In this document: positions 7,804 through 16,375 of the stretch, piece after piece
Numbering within the stretch: the stretch's first letter is position 1
Layout: each line of letters starts with the position of its first letter
Assembly: GCF_000235605.1 (NCBI RefSeq)
Contig: NC_016584.1
Coordinates: 2,716,001 to 2,780,000 of the forward strand
Length of the DNA stretch: 64,000 bases
Direction of reading: 5' to 3'
From: Desulfosporosinus orientis DSM 765
GTDB lineage: Bacteria; Bacillota; Desulfitobacteriia; Desulfitobacteriales; Desulfitobacteriaceae
Translations under genes and position numbers: made by a program
The notes under the pieces: generated by a model
Database searches by the model: none
What the model saw: the letters and a program-made list of their open reading frames with translations, nothing else
Told to the model about the DNA's origin: nothing

Positions 7804-8270
7804 TATTGTATGGCCTCGCAGGAGTCCTACTTTTGCTATCGTTAATAAAAGATAAGACCAAAACAAAAAAAGCGCTAACCAAAGCATGGAAATCGTTTGA
7901 AAATATCCTTCCTCAGTTCTTATCCATTCTCGTTATTGTGGGGATTATGCTGGCAGCTTTAAGTCCGGAAACAATATCAAAACTTGTCGGTCAACAATCA
8001 GGATGGCTTGGAATGCTTATTGCTTCAGTTATTGGTTCAATCACTTTAATCCCTGGTTTTGTCGCCTTTCCACTCGCTTCGGCTTTACTCAACAACGGGG
8101 CTGGAATCATGCAGATAGCTGTATTCATTTCTGCGTTAATGATGGTAGGAATTGTTACACTACCCCTTGAAATCAAGTATTTTGGAAAGAAGGCCACAAT
8201 ATTACGAAATTCTTCTGCGTTTGTTTTTTCGTATATTGCCGCGATCGTAATAGGGATGGTGCTGAGATGA
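7791..8270 (+). CDS. Half-size DUF318/ArsP-like permease, first half
   Basis: A 159-residue membrane protein with about four helices. It is similar in character to one half of the COG0701 permeases: SFENILPQFLSILVIVGIM, a GSITLIPGFVAFPLASALL re-entrant-like segment and a polar charged loop KYFGKKATI. Together with the next gene, which overlaps by four bases (ATGA), it would reconstitute a full two-repeat permease. Family members include the organoarsenical and Cu/Zn exporters. Its place between an MFS pump and a full-length paralogue suggests metal(loid) handling; the substrate is unknown. Confidence 0.75.
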   Translation: MFTIVLYGLAGVLLLLSLIKDKTKTKKALTKAWKSFENILPQFLSILVIVGIMLAALSPETISKLVGQQSGWLGMLIASVIGSITLIPGFVAFPLASALLNNGAGIMQIAVFISALMMVGIVTLPLEIKYFGKKATILRNSSAFVFSYIAAIVIGMVLR

Positions 8271-8812
8271 AAAAACTATTAAGAAGATATAAATTTCTCT
8301 TAGTCCTCTTAATCCTGAATATTCTCCTTGTAGTACTTTATCCATCAATTGGACAAAAATCGGTTGTTATCACTGGAAACAGTTTGCTGGAAATGCTCTC
8401 AATTATCCCTCCAATATTTATTCTTCTTGGACTATTGGATGTATGGGTGCAACGAGATACCATGATCAAGTTAATGGGTGAAAAGTCAGGCTTCTTTGGG
8501 ATTTCACTGGCCTTTTTTCTAGGTTCAGCGGCAGCAGGGCCATTATACGCCGCCTTTCCCATTGCAGGTGTATTATTGAAAAAGGGTAGTAAATTTTCCA
8601 ATGTACTAGTTTTTATAGGGGCATGGTCTACAACTAAAATACCCTTACTCTTATTTGAGGCTACTTCGATGGGATGGAAATTTATGCTGACACGATTTAT
8701 CATAGATATTCCAGGTATTGCGTTAATTGCTTATACCACGGATAAGCTTTTAAGCTCAAAAGAAAAGCAGTATATCTATGATAATGCAGTATCAATGGAA
8801 AAGCATATTTAA
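8267..8812 (+). CDS. Half-size DUF318/ArsP-like permease, second half
   Basis: A 181-residue membrane protein with about five helices. GSAAAGPLYAAFPIAGVLLKKG mirrors the GSITLIPGFVAFPLASALL segment of the preceding half. The start codon overlaps the previous stop, so the two halves are probably made in equal amounts and assemble as a heterodimer. It ends with a short charged cytoplasmic tail. The substrate cannot be deduced; an arsenic or soft-metal role rests on context only. Confidence 0.75.
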   Translation: MKKLLRRYKFLLVLLILNILLVVLYPSIGQKSVVITGNSLLEMLSIIPPIFILLGLLDVWVQRDTMIKLMGEKSGFFGISLAFFLGSAAAGPLYAAFPIAGVLLKKGSKFSNVLVFIGAWSTTKIPLLLFEATSMGWKFMLTRFIIDIPGIALIAYTTDKLLSSKEKQYIYDNAVSMEKHI

Positions 8813-8895
8813 GCTTTAAAAAACAGGGTTTCACCGATAGAGAAGAGTCGTCAAGGCCGTAGTAACGTTAGTATGATGACAAAGGAGATGATCAT

Positions 8896-9900
8896 TTGTT
8901 TATTTTTGAATGGTTAAATAATCAATTACTTAAAATGGAGTGGCTTAATAATTTAATAAGGCTTTTGGTAGAAAAGGTTTTTGGATTAAGCATCCAGGAT
9001 CGATTAGGTGGTAGCATTCATTTCTATATTTATGATGTCATAAAAATCTTCATATTGCTTTCAGTCTTAATCTTTACAATTTCATATATCCAAAGTTTTT
9101 TCCCGCCTGAGAGAACAAGAAAGATTTTAGGTAGATACAGTGGAGCTTCAGCAAATATATTAGGTGCTTTACTTGGAACAGTTACACCCTTTTGTTCGTG
9201 CTCTTCCATACCGTTGTTTATAGGTTTTACAAGTGCAGGTCTGCCGATTGGTGTGACATTTTCGTTTTTAATATCGTCTCCTCTAGTAGATTTGGCATCG
9301 GTTATTTTACTTGCCAGTATCTTTAACTGGAAAATTGCTATAGCCTATGTGGTTGTTGGGATAATCCTTGCGGTTATTGGCGGGACCATTATTAGTAAAG
9401 CGAAACTTGATAAATACGTTGAACCGTTTGTTTTCGGTAATAAGGTACTGGATGTCGAACAAGAAGATCTGACGACTCGTCAAAGAATGGAATATGCAAG
9501 AGATCAGGTCTTAGATATTATTAAAAAAGTATGGCTATATATTCTCATCGGTGTTGGAATAGGTGCAGCCATTCACAATTGGATTCCTGAAAATATCATT
9601 TCAGCCGTGCTTGGCCAGGATAAATGGTATTCGGTTTTGTTAGCCACGCTTGTTGGTGTGCCAATGTATGCGGATATCTTTGGAACCTTGCCCATAGCAG
9701 AAGCCTTAGTCATAAAAGGAGTAGGAATTGGCACTGCCTTATCCTTCATGATGGCTGTAACAGCACTTTCACTGCCCTCAATGATCTTGTTAAAGAAAGT
9801 CGTGAAGATGAAACTTTTAGTGATTTTTGCGGGGATTGTTACTCTGGGAATTCTTATCATTGGATACTCTTTTAATGCCTTTGGTTATTTATTGATGTAA
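8896..9900 (+). CDS. Full-length ArsP/SO_0444-type permease
   Basis: A 334-residue permease with about eight to nine helices and the family signature GTVTPFCSCSSIPLFIGFTSAGLPIG (read as its TPFCSC and SSIPLF parts) near residues 95-118. A second repeat, GVPMYADIFGTLPIAEAL, lies near 260. Such permeases export trivalent organoarsenicals or Cu/Zn. The Cys pair in CSC is the likely soft-metal ligand. The TTG start is preceded by AAAGGAG. It is followed by a broken small membrane gene and a CxxC thioredoxin-like gene, a common partner set. Confidence 0.82.
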   Translation: MFIFEWLNNQLLKMEWLNNLIRLLVEKVFGLSIQDRLGGSIHFYIYDVIKIFILLSVLIFTISYIQSFFPPERTRKILGRYSGASANILGALLGTVTPFCSCSSIPLFIGFTSAGLPIGVTFSFLISSPLVDLASVILLASIFNWKIAIAYVVVGIILAVIGGTIISKAKLDKYVEPFVFGNKVLDVEQEDLTTRQRMEYARDQVLDIIKKVWLYILIGVGIGAAIHNWIPENIISAVLGQDKWYSVLLATLVGVPMYADIFGTLPIAEALVIKGVGIGTALSFMMAVTALSLPSMILLKKVVKMKLLVIFAGIVTLGILIIGYSFNAFGYLLM

Positions 9901-9942
9901 GCTAAACATCTTTCTATCAAACAGAGAAGGAGGTGTAATGAG

Positions 9943-10049
9943 ATGTCAAAAAGCTTTCAGCAAGTAAGAACTATGGCGGTGTGAGTAAAATTCTAAGAGT
10001 TGTTATGGGCACGTTTATTATGTTAATTGCTTTTATATGTTTTATTTGA
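9943..10049 (+). pseudogene. Frameshifted small membrane protein gene
   Basis: GAAGGAGGTG precedes an ATG reading MSKSFQQ, which stops after 13 codons. In another frame, without its own start, the sequence continues KNYGGVSKILRVVMG and a hydrophobic helix to TGA at 10049. A short N-terminal G-G-V-x-K-I-x-R motif followed by a helix resembles DUF2892-type one-helix proteins that often accompany these permeases. A single indel near 9960-9970 would join the two parts, so I read it as a recently broken gene. Confidence 0.5.
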
Positions 10050-10080
10050 GATTCTAAAAATAATTAGGGAGTGGATTATT

Positions 10081-10320
10081 ATGATCATCAAAATTTTGGG
10101 TTCGGGATGCAAAAATTGTGAGACTTTGAAAGAAAATACCGAGAAAACCTTAAAAGAGACAGGCATAGAAGCGGAAATAATTAAAGTCAATGATCTTAAG
10201 GATGTTATGGCTTATGGGGTAATGTCGACCCCTGCCTTAGTTATTGATGAGAAAGTTGTCTCCGTTGGCAAGGTCTTGAAACCGAAGGAAATAGCTAAGA
10301 TCCTTGAAACTTATAAATAA
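10081..10320 (+). CDS. Thioredoxin-like redox-active disulfide protein
   Basis: A 79-residue thioredoxin-fold protein. MIIKILGSGCKNCETL carries the CxxC site at residues 10-13, and the cis-proline loop is STPALVID. It matches the small redox-active disulfide protein family commonly encoded next to ArsP-type permeases, where it may deliver reductant or bind the metal. I chose ATG 10081, which follows AGGGAGTGG; an upstream TTG would extend into the broken gene. A strong terminator follows. Confidence 0.85.
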   Translation: MIIKILGSGCKNCETLKENTEKTLKETGIEAEIIKVNDLKDVMAYGVMSTPALVIDEKVVSVGKVLKPKEIAKILETYK

Positions 10321-10364
10321 ATGGATAAGATCTCTTGCCGCCGTTAAACGCTAATGCTGATTTG

Positions 10365-10413
10365 AAAGGGCCGTTGCTCCACGAACTTACCCGTGCGTGA
10401 GCAACGGCCCTTT
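10365..10413 (+). terminator. Intrinsic terminator
   Basis: A perfect 15-bp stem, GAAAGGGCCGTTGCTC against GAGCAACGGCCCTTTC, has an approximately 19-base loop and a short T stretch. It closes the permease-thioredoxin transcript before the next ars unit. Confidence 0.8.
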
Positions 10414-10467
10414 CTTAGAGAGCCGGAGTGTTATACAAGTTTTCTAATAAATTATCTAAAATAGTAG

Positions 10468-10530
10468 TTCACTTTTATAGGACCGTAATGTATAATATAC
10501 GTATAATTGCATAAGCGAATATACGTATAT
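10468..10530 (+). promoter_or_regulatory. ars promoter and repeated ArsR operator
   Basis: TTCACT (10468-10473) and TATAAT (10491-10496) are 17 bases apart. AATATACGTATA, itself palindromic, occurs at 10494-10505 and again at 10518-10529, overlapping and following the -10 box. Twin palindromes at this position fit binding of the ArsR repressor encoded 24 bases downstream. Confidence 0.7.
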
Positions 10531-10553
10531 TAAGAATGCAACGAGGTGAAGCA

Positions 10554-10892
10554 ATGGAAAAACTGTTGGATGCCTTAAAGGCCCTATCTGACGAAACTCG
10601 CTTAAGAATTCTAAACTTATTATTTGAAAAAGAACTCTGCGTTTGCGATATCATGGAAACCTTACAAATTACACAAGCCAAAGCGTCGAGGCACTTAATT
10701 TATCTCAAGAATGCCGAATTGGTGAAAGACCGTAAACATGCCCAGTGGGTTTACTATTCGTTGGCTATCGATGAACGGATCAAGTTTATTGATAGCCTGG
10801 TTTATGATAATTTGAGGAATTTGGAACTATATCAGAATGACCTGCAAAACCTAAAAGATTGGTTAAAACGCAAGACGTTGAACTGTGATTAG
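10554..10892 (+). CDS. arsR: ArsR-family arsenite-responsive repressor
   Basis: A 112-residue winged-helix repressor: [24 protein letters not shown] with the metalloid-binding CxC, and recognition helix [16 protein letters not shown]. It is followed within 20 bases by ACR3 and then by arsenate reductase, so it is the regulator of a classical ars operon. I chose ATG 10554 because GAGGTGAAG lies just before it; an upstream ATG at 10536 has no site. It binds probably to the twin palindromes in its own promoter and releases on As(III). Confidence 0.9.
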   Translation: MEKLLDALKALSDETRLRILNLLFEKELCVCDIMETLQITQAKASRHLIYLKNAELVKDRKHAQWVYYSLAIDERIKFIDSLVYDNLRNLELYQNDLQNLKDWLKRKTLNCD

Positions 10893-10912
10893 ATTTATGG
10901 AGGATGATTAAA

Positions 10913-11989
10913 GTGGAAAAGGTTGAAAAAGCCAGGTTGTCGTTTTTAGACAGATTCTTGACACTATGGATATTTATTGCCATGGCAGCAGGTGTTCTGG
11001 GAGGGTATTTCTTTCCTGACTTAGCAGCCTCATTGGCTGAATTCAGCACCGGAACAATCTCCTGGCCAATAGCAATCGGTCTTATCATCATGATGTATCC
11101 GCCTCTGGCTAAGGTGAAGTATGAAGAGATCGGAAAAGTTGTAGAAAATAAAAAGATCTTTTCCTTTTCGCTGATCCAAAACTGGATTGTTGGTCCAGTC
11201 CTGATGTTTGTGCTGGCTGTCTTGCTGCTTGGAGACAAACCGGGCTTTGCCATTGGTCTTATTATCATAGGCCTGGCTCGGTGTATTGCCATGGTAATTG
11301 TATGGAATTCCCTGGCTAAAGGTGATAACGAGTATTGTGCTGCTTTGGTAGCGCTGAACTCTATCTTCCAAATTCTTTTATACACTGTTTATATTTATAT
11401 CTTTGTAACTCTCTTGCCTAAATGGCTGGGACTTTCCTGGGGAGGCCAGGTCGTAGATGTTTCCATGTGGGAAGTAGCCAAGAGCGTTCTTATTTATTTG
11501 GGAATTCCTTTCGCAGCAGGTTTTATGACACGGTTTAGCTTGATAAGAATTAAAACAAAAGAGTGGTACGAAAAGGTATTCATTCCCAAGATATCTCCTT
11601 TAGCTCTGATAGCACTCCTTTATACCATCGTCATAATGTTTATAACCAAAGGGGAACAGATTATTAATAATCCCGGAGATGTGATCAGAATTGCCATACC
11701 CATGCTCATATACTTCGCCATTATGTTCTTTTTCAGCTTTTATATGTCCATTAGGGGCGGGTTTAGATATGACCAAACGGTAACTCTCGCTTTTACAGCC
11801 GCAAGCAATAATTTTGAACTTGCCATAGCAGTAGCCGTGGCTGTCTTCGGGATAGCATCTGATGCAGCTTTCACGGCGGTAATCGGTCCTTTAGTTGAAG
11901 TGCCGGTCATGATTGCGTTAGTAAATTCAGCTCTTTTCTTTAAACGGAAGTATTTTAATGAAAATGGCCTGCCTAAGCAGGGCCTTTAA
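10913..11989 (+). CDS. acr3: ACR3 arsenite efflux permease
   Basis: A 358-residue membrane carrier with about ten helices. It shows the ACR3 signatures [22 protein letters not shown], the conserved-Cys helix [15 protein letters not shown], and the late [16 protein letters not shown] segment. It extrudes As(III) across the cytoplasmic membrane using the proton motive force. I favour GTG 10913 because GGAGG (10899-10903) is 9 bases upstream; the ATG at 10904 abuts it. It sits between arsR and the reductase in one operon. Confidence 0.92.
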   Translation: MEKVEKARLSFLDRFLTLWIFIAMAAGVLGGYFFPDLAASLAEFSTGTISWPIAIGLIIMMYPPLAKVKYEEIGKVVENKKIFSFSLIQNWIVGPVLMFVLAVLLLGDKPGFAIGLIIIGLARCIAMVIVWNSLAKGDNEYCAALVALNSIFQILLYTVYIYIFVTLLPKWLGLSWGGQVVDVSMWEVAKSVLIYLGIPFAAGFMTRFSLIRIKTKEWYEKVFIPKISPLALIALLYTIVIMFITKGEQIINNPGDVIRIAIPMLIYFAIMFFFSFYMSIRGGFRYDQTVTLAFTAASNNFELAIAVAVAVFGIASDAAFTAVIGPLVEVPVMIALVNSALFFKRKYFNENGLPKQGL

Positions 11990-12002
11990 AAGGGGGGCTA
12001 AT

Positions 12003-12413
12003 ATGACAGCTCAGAGACTAAAGGTCGCCTATATTTGCGTTCATAACTCCTGTCGATCACAGATGGCAGAGGCAATATCCAAGCTAATTGCAGCGGGTGA
12101 ATTTGAAGCCTATTCGGCGGGAACTGAAACCAAACCACAGATTAATCAGGATGCAGTTGAAGTAATCAAAGAGATCTATGGTGTTGATATGAACTTAACG
12201 CAAAAATCAAAATTGCTGGCAGACATTCCTCCTGTCGACGTTGTCATTACCATGGGATGCAACGTGGAATGCCCTTTTCTGCCTTGTAAATACAGAGAGG
12301 ATTGGGGATTGGATGACCCAACAGGAAAGGATAGGACTGAGTTTATAAAAACTGCACAAATAATCGAGCAAAAGGTCATGGAGCTGAAAAGTAGAATAAA
12401 CAAATTGTTGTAA
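12003..12413 (+). CDS. arsC: Arsenate reductase, low-molecular-weight phosphatase type
   Basis: A 136-residue LMW-PTP-fold reductase. Cys12 and Arg18 form the CX5R loop (CVHNSCRS). Further cysteines lie in MGCNVECPFLPC, with WGLDDPTGK supplying the general-acid aspartate. It reduces arsenate to arsenite with thiol relay through cysteines and thioredoxin, and ACR3 then exports the product. The start ATG 12003 follows an AGGGGGG site. An in-frame ATG at 11958 would lie inside the ACR3 gene and lacks support. Confidence 0.9.
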   Translation: MTAQRLKVAYICVHNSCRSQMAEAISKLIAAGEFEAYSAGTETKPQINQDAVEVIKEIYGVDMNLTQKSKLLADIPPVDVVITMGCNVECPFLPCKYREDWGLDDPTGKDRTEFIKTAQIIEQKVMELKSRINKLL

Positions 12414-12506
12414 ACTCTTTACCTATGTTTAAGTAAGGAAGGAAGATTTATTCAGGGGGAAGAGGTATGATCGAGATTGAGGTGTCTGAAAGAAAGGAGT
12501 TGTAAC

Positions 12507-12743
12507 ATGAAGACATGTCAGTGCTGCGGTTTAGGTATTGAAGAAGACAACGATGTTATTAGCTGTTTTAAGTACAAAACTTTGAACAATCCCCATGAGG
12601 AGAAATCCAACTGCCTATATTTTATCGAGAAAATTATTGAGGATGGCGAACCTTTGCCCCCTGTACAACACCTTATTTTAGCAGAACAAGAATTAGGAAA
12701 ACGAAAAATGAAAGTAAGTATCAATAATGGTTTGAGGATGTAA
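12507..12743 (+). CDS. Small Cys-rich hypothetical protein
   Basis: A 78-residue protein starting MKTCQCCGLGIEEDND, with CxCC and further cysteines at ISCF and SNCLYF; it could bind zinc or a soft metal. The remainder is a helical, Glu/Lys-rich segment. I do not recognise the family. It has an excellent AAAGGAG site 6 bases before the ATG and follows arsC, so it may be part of the ars transcript. A 12-codon ORF starting about 12465 (MIEIEVSERKEL) overlaps its ribosome site. Confidence 0.6.
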   Translation: MKTCQCCGLGIEEDNDVISCFKYKTLNNPHEEKSNCLYFIEKIIEDGEPLPPVQHLILAEQELGKRKMKVSINNGLRM

Positions 12744-12960
12744 AAGTTTCTAACATAATTATTAGCTTTTAACCTCCGATGTTAATGGCTTTAGGGTGTT
12801 GAGCTTTCTTTTATGGCCGAGCTTTGCCGGCGAACCGGTCTCCTCCAAGAGGCTGAGGATCTGCAGAGCCTTGACCAGTTTGCGGACCTGGATTCATATA
12901 CTCATGAAGTATAAAAAAATAAAGTGATTAATTTTTTCTGACATTTCACTGAAGGTGTAC
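12744..12960. other. Intergenic stretch without a recognisable gene
   Basis: GC-richer bases around 12810-12900 are open in several frames (one ATG frame gives MAELCRRTGLLQEAEDL and stops after 33 codons). None has a ribosome site or a family I can name. It may be a decayed gene fragment. The promoter of the cobalamin riboswitch starts at 12961. Confidence 0.3.
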
Positions 12961-12989
12961 TTGACATGCTCGGTTTATTTAAGTATTAT
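12961..12989 (+). promoter_or_regulatory. Promoter of the riboswitch-purF unit
   Basis: TTGACA at 12961-12966 and TATTAT at 12984-12989 are exactly 17 bases apart, and transcription would begin just before the riboswitch. Confidence 0.75.
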
Positions 12990-13009
12990 CATTAATAAAT
13001 AAACATAAT

Positions 13010-13160
13010 TTTACAGGTGCCCAATGAGGGAGAATAGGGAACCGGGTGTAAGTCCCGGACGGACCCGCCACTGTAAAGGGGAGCTTTGGCCATGACCACT
13101 CTGTAAGGAGGAAGGAGGCAAGGAAGCTATGAGCCTGAGTCAGGAGACCTGCCTGTAAAA
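13010..13160 (+). promoter_or_regulatory. Cobalamin riboswitch 1 (upstream of purF)
   Basis: The conserved core is evident: ACAGGTGCCC, GAGGGAGAATAGGGAAC, CGGGTGTAAGTCCCGGACGG (about 13043-13062), CCCGCCACTGTAA, and the B12 box GAGTCAGGAGACCTGCCTG near 13137-13155. A GC-rich hairpin followed by T7 lies 50 bases further on, so the switch probably works by transcription termination when cobalamin is bound. The controlled gene is a purF paralogue, an uncommon target. Confidence 0.93.
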
Positions 13161-13208
13161 TACTTAGCATCGACTTCGCGTTTAAGTCGATTTAGGTGAG
13201 GATGATGG

Positions 13209-13245
13209 AAAAATCCGCGCTCTATTGAGTTGCGGATTTTTTTGT
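13209..13245 (+). terminator. Riboswitch expression-platform terminator
   Basis: The 10-bp stem AAAAATCCGC/GCGGATTTTT with a 13-base loop runs into a T stretch. It lies between the first cobalamin aptamer and the purF ribosome site. Confidence 0.8.
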
Positions 13246-13289
13246 TTCAAAACCAACCTAACATAATTATTTCTAAGGAGGAGAGGAAA

Positions 13290-14690
13290 ATGTGCCCTTG
13301 GGAATTTCATGATAAACCCCGAGATGAATGTGGTGTTTTGGGTATTTATGCTCCAGGAAACAGTGTGTCCCTGAAAGCCTACTATGGTCTCAATGCACTG
13401 CAGCATAGGGGAGAGGAAAGTGCCGGTATAGCTGTTTCGGACGGGAAGCAAATTAGAGTGCACAAAAAGATGGGGCTGGTTGCGGAAGTCTTTAATAAAG
13501 ATATTTTGTCTGCTTTAAAGGGGAATCTGGCAATCGGACATGTAAGGTATTCTACCAGCGGTGACAGTTCGGAGGTAAATGCTCAGCCTTTATTGTATAA
13601 AGATGACAAGGGCAGTGTCGCAGTGGCCCATAATGGGAACATAACGAATGCTCGTCAATTAAAAAAGCGGTTGGCCCAAACAAGAACATCCGGTTATACA
13701 AACCTGGATAGCGAAATTTTTTTGAGACTTCTTGCCTATTACAGAAATCTCTCGCTGGAGAAACTACTTGAACTCTTTCTGAAGGAAATATCAGGTTCTT
13801 ATTCGTTGGTAATAATGACAGAAAATAGTCTCATTGGCTTGCGTGACCCTTACGGAATGCGGCCATTATGCCTGGGAAAACTGAAAGAGATGGAATCAGG
13901 TTATATACTGGCTTCAGAAACCTGTGCACTTAGGGCTGTAGGTGGAGAGTTAGTCAGGGAAATTGATCCCGGAGAGGGTGTAATTATTGATAAAAACGGG
14001 GTTAGTTTCATGCGAAGCTTTCCAGGACGGTGCAGACGTCTGTGTATTTTTGAATACATTTACTTGGCGCGTTCAGACAGTGTGATTGACGGCAGAACCG
14101 TGAATTCGGTTCGCAGAGAGTTTGGCAGAGAGTTGGCTAGAGAGCATCCAGTGGCTGGAGACGTGGTAATTTCTATTCCCGAGTCTGGCACGGCAATGGC
14201 AATGGGATACGCCGAACAGTGCGGTCTGCCCTTTCGGGAAGGCTTGCTTAGAAACAGGTACATTGGAAGGACTTTCATCAAGCCTGGACAGAAGAACCGG
14301 GAATTGGCTGTAAAGATGAAATTTAATGTTATTAGCGATGTAATTCAAGGGCAAAGGGTAGTGGTAGTGGACGATTCGCTTGTACGGGGAACCACCAGCT
14401 GTCAAATTGTCCGAATGCTCAGAGAAGCAGGGGCAAAAGAGGTACATCTTCTGGTGGCTTCTCCCCCCTTAAGCTCTCCCTGTTATTATGGCATAGATAT
14501 TCCGTCAGCTGCTGAGCTCGTTGCTGCCCACCGGACTCTTGAAGAAATCAGGCAATATGTCGGGTCGGACAGCCTGCAATACCTTAGCTTAAAAGGAATG
14601 CTTCAAGTTTTGCGGCGGCCTAAGGAGTTTTGCACAGCGTGTTTTGACGGGGTTTATCCTGTTCCGGTTTTTGAGCAGGAAACCGGTTAA
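13290..14690 (+). CDS. purF: Amidophosphoribosyltransferase (PurF), cobalamin-riboswitch controlled
   Basis: A 466-residue PurF. A 13-residue propeptide precedes the nucleophile Cys14 (CGVLGIY). The glutaminase domain shows LQHRGEESAG, GHVRYSTSG and AHNGN. The phosphoribosyltransferase domain shows the PRPP loop VVVVDDSLVRGTTS. Cysteines at CRRLCIF, SSPCYYG and FCTAC fit the [4Fe-4S] cluster of the Bacillus-type enzyme. It makes phosphoribosylamine, the first committed step to aminoimidazole ribotide, which is the substrate of ThiC and Bza enzymes. No other pur gene is adjacent; instead a cobalamin riboswitch lies on each side and bzaAB follows. A role in feeding lower-ligand synthesis is my inference. 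AAGGAGGAGAGG precedes ATG 13290. Confidence 0.9.
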   Translation: MCPWEFHDKPRDECGVLGIYAPGNSVSLKAYYGLNALQHRGEESAGIAVSDGKQIRVHKKMGLVAEVFNKDILSALKGNLAIGHVRYSTSGDSSEVNAQPLLYKDDKGSVAVAHNGNITNARQLKKRLAQTRTSGYTNLDSEIFLRLLAYYRNLSLEKLLELFLKEISGSYSLVIMTENSLIGLRDPYGMRPLCLGKLKEMESGYILASETCALRAVGGELVREIDPGEGVIIDKNGVSFMRSFPGRCRRLCIFEYIYLARSDSVIDGRTVNSVRREFGRELAREHPVAGDVVISIPESGTAMAMGYAEQCGLPFREGLLRNRYIGRTFIKPGQKNRELAVKMKFNVISDVIQGQRVVVVDDSLVRGTTSCQIVRMLREAGAKEVHLLVASPPLSSPCYYGIDIPSAAELVAAHRTLEEIRQYVGSDSLQYLSLKGMLQVLRRPKEFCTACFDGVYPVPVFEQETG

Positions 14691-14714
14691 AACAGTGACT
14701 CTAAGTAAATATGA

Positions 14715-14893
14715 TAACGTTCAGGTGCCCGCGAGGGAGAATAGGGAATCGGGTGTAAGTCCCGGACGGTCCCGCCACTGTAACCGGTAGTCCATCTCAT
14801 AGCCACCGCTTGTTGTCCGATAGGCAAAGCAGGCGGGAAGGGAGACGCGGACGTTACGCCGGAAGTCAGGAGACCTGCCTGAATTGTTGCGAG
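14715..14893 (+). promoter_or_regulatory. Cobalamin riboswitch 2 (upstream of bzaA)
   Basis: A second aptamer with the same core: TTCAGGTGCCC, GAGGGAGAATAGGGAATC, GGGTGTAAGTCCCGGACGG, CCCGCCACTGTAACC, and the B12 box GAAGTCAGGAGACCTGCCTG (about 14862-14881). It carries a longer variable insert than copy 1. It precedes the ThiC-like genes and a terminator hairpin, so lower-ligand synthesis would be shut off when cobamide is plentiful. Confidence 0.93.
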
Positions 14894-14931
14894 CTGTTGT
14901 TAGTAAGGCAGCAAGACGGGAACGGTGGAAT

Positions 14932-14962
14932 GTTCACATCTAATTAAGGTGTGGACTTTTTT
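14932..14962 (+). terminator. Terminator of the second riboswitch
   Basis: GTTCACATC pairs with GGTGTGGAC (9 bp including two G-U pairs, 7-base loop) and is followed by T6. It lies about 90 bases before bzaA. Confidence 0.7.
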
Positions 14963-15054
14963 ATTAAGTTTTTAAAAAAAGGGAGGGTATGCAAACAACA
15001 GACCTACTGATAGGGGTTATGATTTTGAGTCAATAAAAGGTTATAAGGAGGATA

Positions 15055-16356
15055 ATGATGAGTTTATTAACGAGCGCCTTAGAAGGAACAATTACTCCTG
15101 AAATGGAGCAGGTGGCAGCCCGGGAGAAAGTCTCCCCGGAATTTATCAGGCAGGGAGTTGCAGCGGGTACAATTGTCATCCCCGCTAATATCAACCATAA
15201 GACTATTATTCCTGTAGGTATTGGCAAGGGGCTGCGGACAAAGGTTAGTGCCAGTATCGGTCTTTACGGCAGTGAAGCTTCAGTTGCTGAAGAAATCGTC
15301 AAGGTCAAAACAGCATTGGCAGCAGGTACAGATGCTCTGATGGATCTGAGCGTCAGCGGCGATATCGATACCATGCGGAAAGAAACCTTAAATTCTGTTT
15401 CCGTACCGGTTGGAACACTGCCTGTATATCAGGCAATCGCTGAAGCTGGGAAAAAGTACGGTTCGACGGTGAAAATGACTGCCGAGGAAATGTTTGAGGT
15501 CATTGAACGGCATGCGGCAGATGGTGTTGACTTTCTGGCCTTACACTGTGCAACGACCATGGATGTTGTGGAACGAGCCAAGAGAGAAGGCCGCATTGAT
15601 CCGCTGGTAAGTTACGGAGGTGCTCACTTAATCGGTTGGATGATCGCCAATCAATGTGAAAATCCCCTTTATGAACAATATGACCGGGTATTGGAAATTG
15701 CCCGGAAATATAACGTTACTCTCAGCCTGGCTGATGGGATGAGGCCGGGATGTCTGGCTGATTCCTTGGATGGAGCCCAGGTTCAGGAATTGGTTATCCT
15801 GGGCGAACTGGTCAGACGGGCCAGGGAGGCGGGAGTCCAAATCATGATTAAAGGACCTGGACATATGCCCCTTGACCATGTGAAGGCGACGGTTACTTTG
15901 CAGAAGAGCCTTTGCCAGGGAGCACCATATTTTGTGTTCGGGCCATTGCTGACGGATATTGCCGCCGGGTATGACCATATTAATGCAGCGATAGGGGGCG
16001 CACTAAGCGCCTGGGCCGGGGCGGAATTGCTTTGTTATGTTACTCCGGCAGAACATATCGGCGTACCCAGTGCTGATCAGGTGCGGGAGGGAGTCATAGC
16101 CGCCCGGATCGCTGCCCATGCCGGCGATCTGGCCAAAGGGAGCCAAGAAGCCTGGCAATGGGATTTGGAAATGTCTATGGCCCGCAAGAAACTGGACTGG
16201 AAAAGACAGTTGGAACTGGCCATTGATCCGCCCAGAGCGGAAGAGATCAGGAAAACCCGCAACAGCGGGGAATCCACGGCTTGCGCCATGTGCGGCAAGT
16301 ATTGCGCTATGGAAATTGTCGCTAAGTATCTGAACACAACCAAGCATAGCTGTTAA
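15055..16356 (+). CDS. bzaA: ThiC-family 5-hydroxybenzimidazole synthase component BzaA
   Basis: A 433-residue member of the ThiC radical-SAM family: PANINHKTIIPVGIG, DLSVSGDID, FLALHCATTMD, MIKGPGHMPLDHV and GYDHINAAIGGA. The C-terminal cluster motif is CAMCGKYC, that is CX2CX3C, one residue tighter than the CX2CX4C of canonical ThiC. In anaerobes, tandem ThiC paralogues BzaA and BzaB together convert aminoimidazole ribotide into 5-hydroxybenzimidazole for cobamide lower ligands. Tandem arrangement plus a cobalamin rather than a thiamine riboswitch supports BzaA over ThiC. AAGGAGG precedes the twin ATG at 15055/15058. Confidence 0.85.
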   Translation: MMSLLTSALEGTITPEMEQVAAREKVSPEFIRQGVAAGTIVIPANINHKTIIPVGIGKGLRTKVSASIGLYGSEASVAEEIVKVKTALAAGTDALMDLSVSGDIDTMRKETLNSVSVPVGTLPVYQAIAEAGKKYGSTVKMTAEEMFEVIERHAADGVDFLALHCATTMDVVERAKREGRIDPLVSYGGAHLIGWMIANQCENPLYEQYDRVLEIARKYNVTLSLADGMRPGCLADSLDGAQVQELVILGELVRRAREAGVQIMIKGPGHMPLDHVKATVTLQKSLCQGAPYFVFGPLLTDIAAGYDHINAAIGGALSAWAGAELLCYVTPAEHIGVPSADQVREGVIAARIAAHAGDLAKGSQEAWQWDLEMSMARKKLDWKRQLELAIDPPRAEEIRKTRNSGESTACAMCGKYCAMEIVAKYLNTTKHSC

Positions 16357-16375
16357 GAAGGGAAAGGTGGTTAAT

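Noticed and set aside
10365-10413. Candidate small RNA or riboswitch
   Set aside because: A simple long stem with T run after the thioredoxin gene is sufficiently explained as a terminator.
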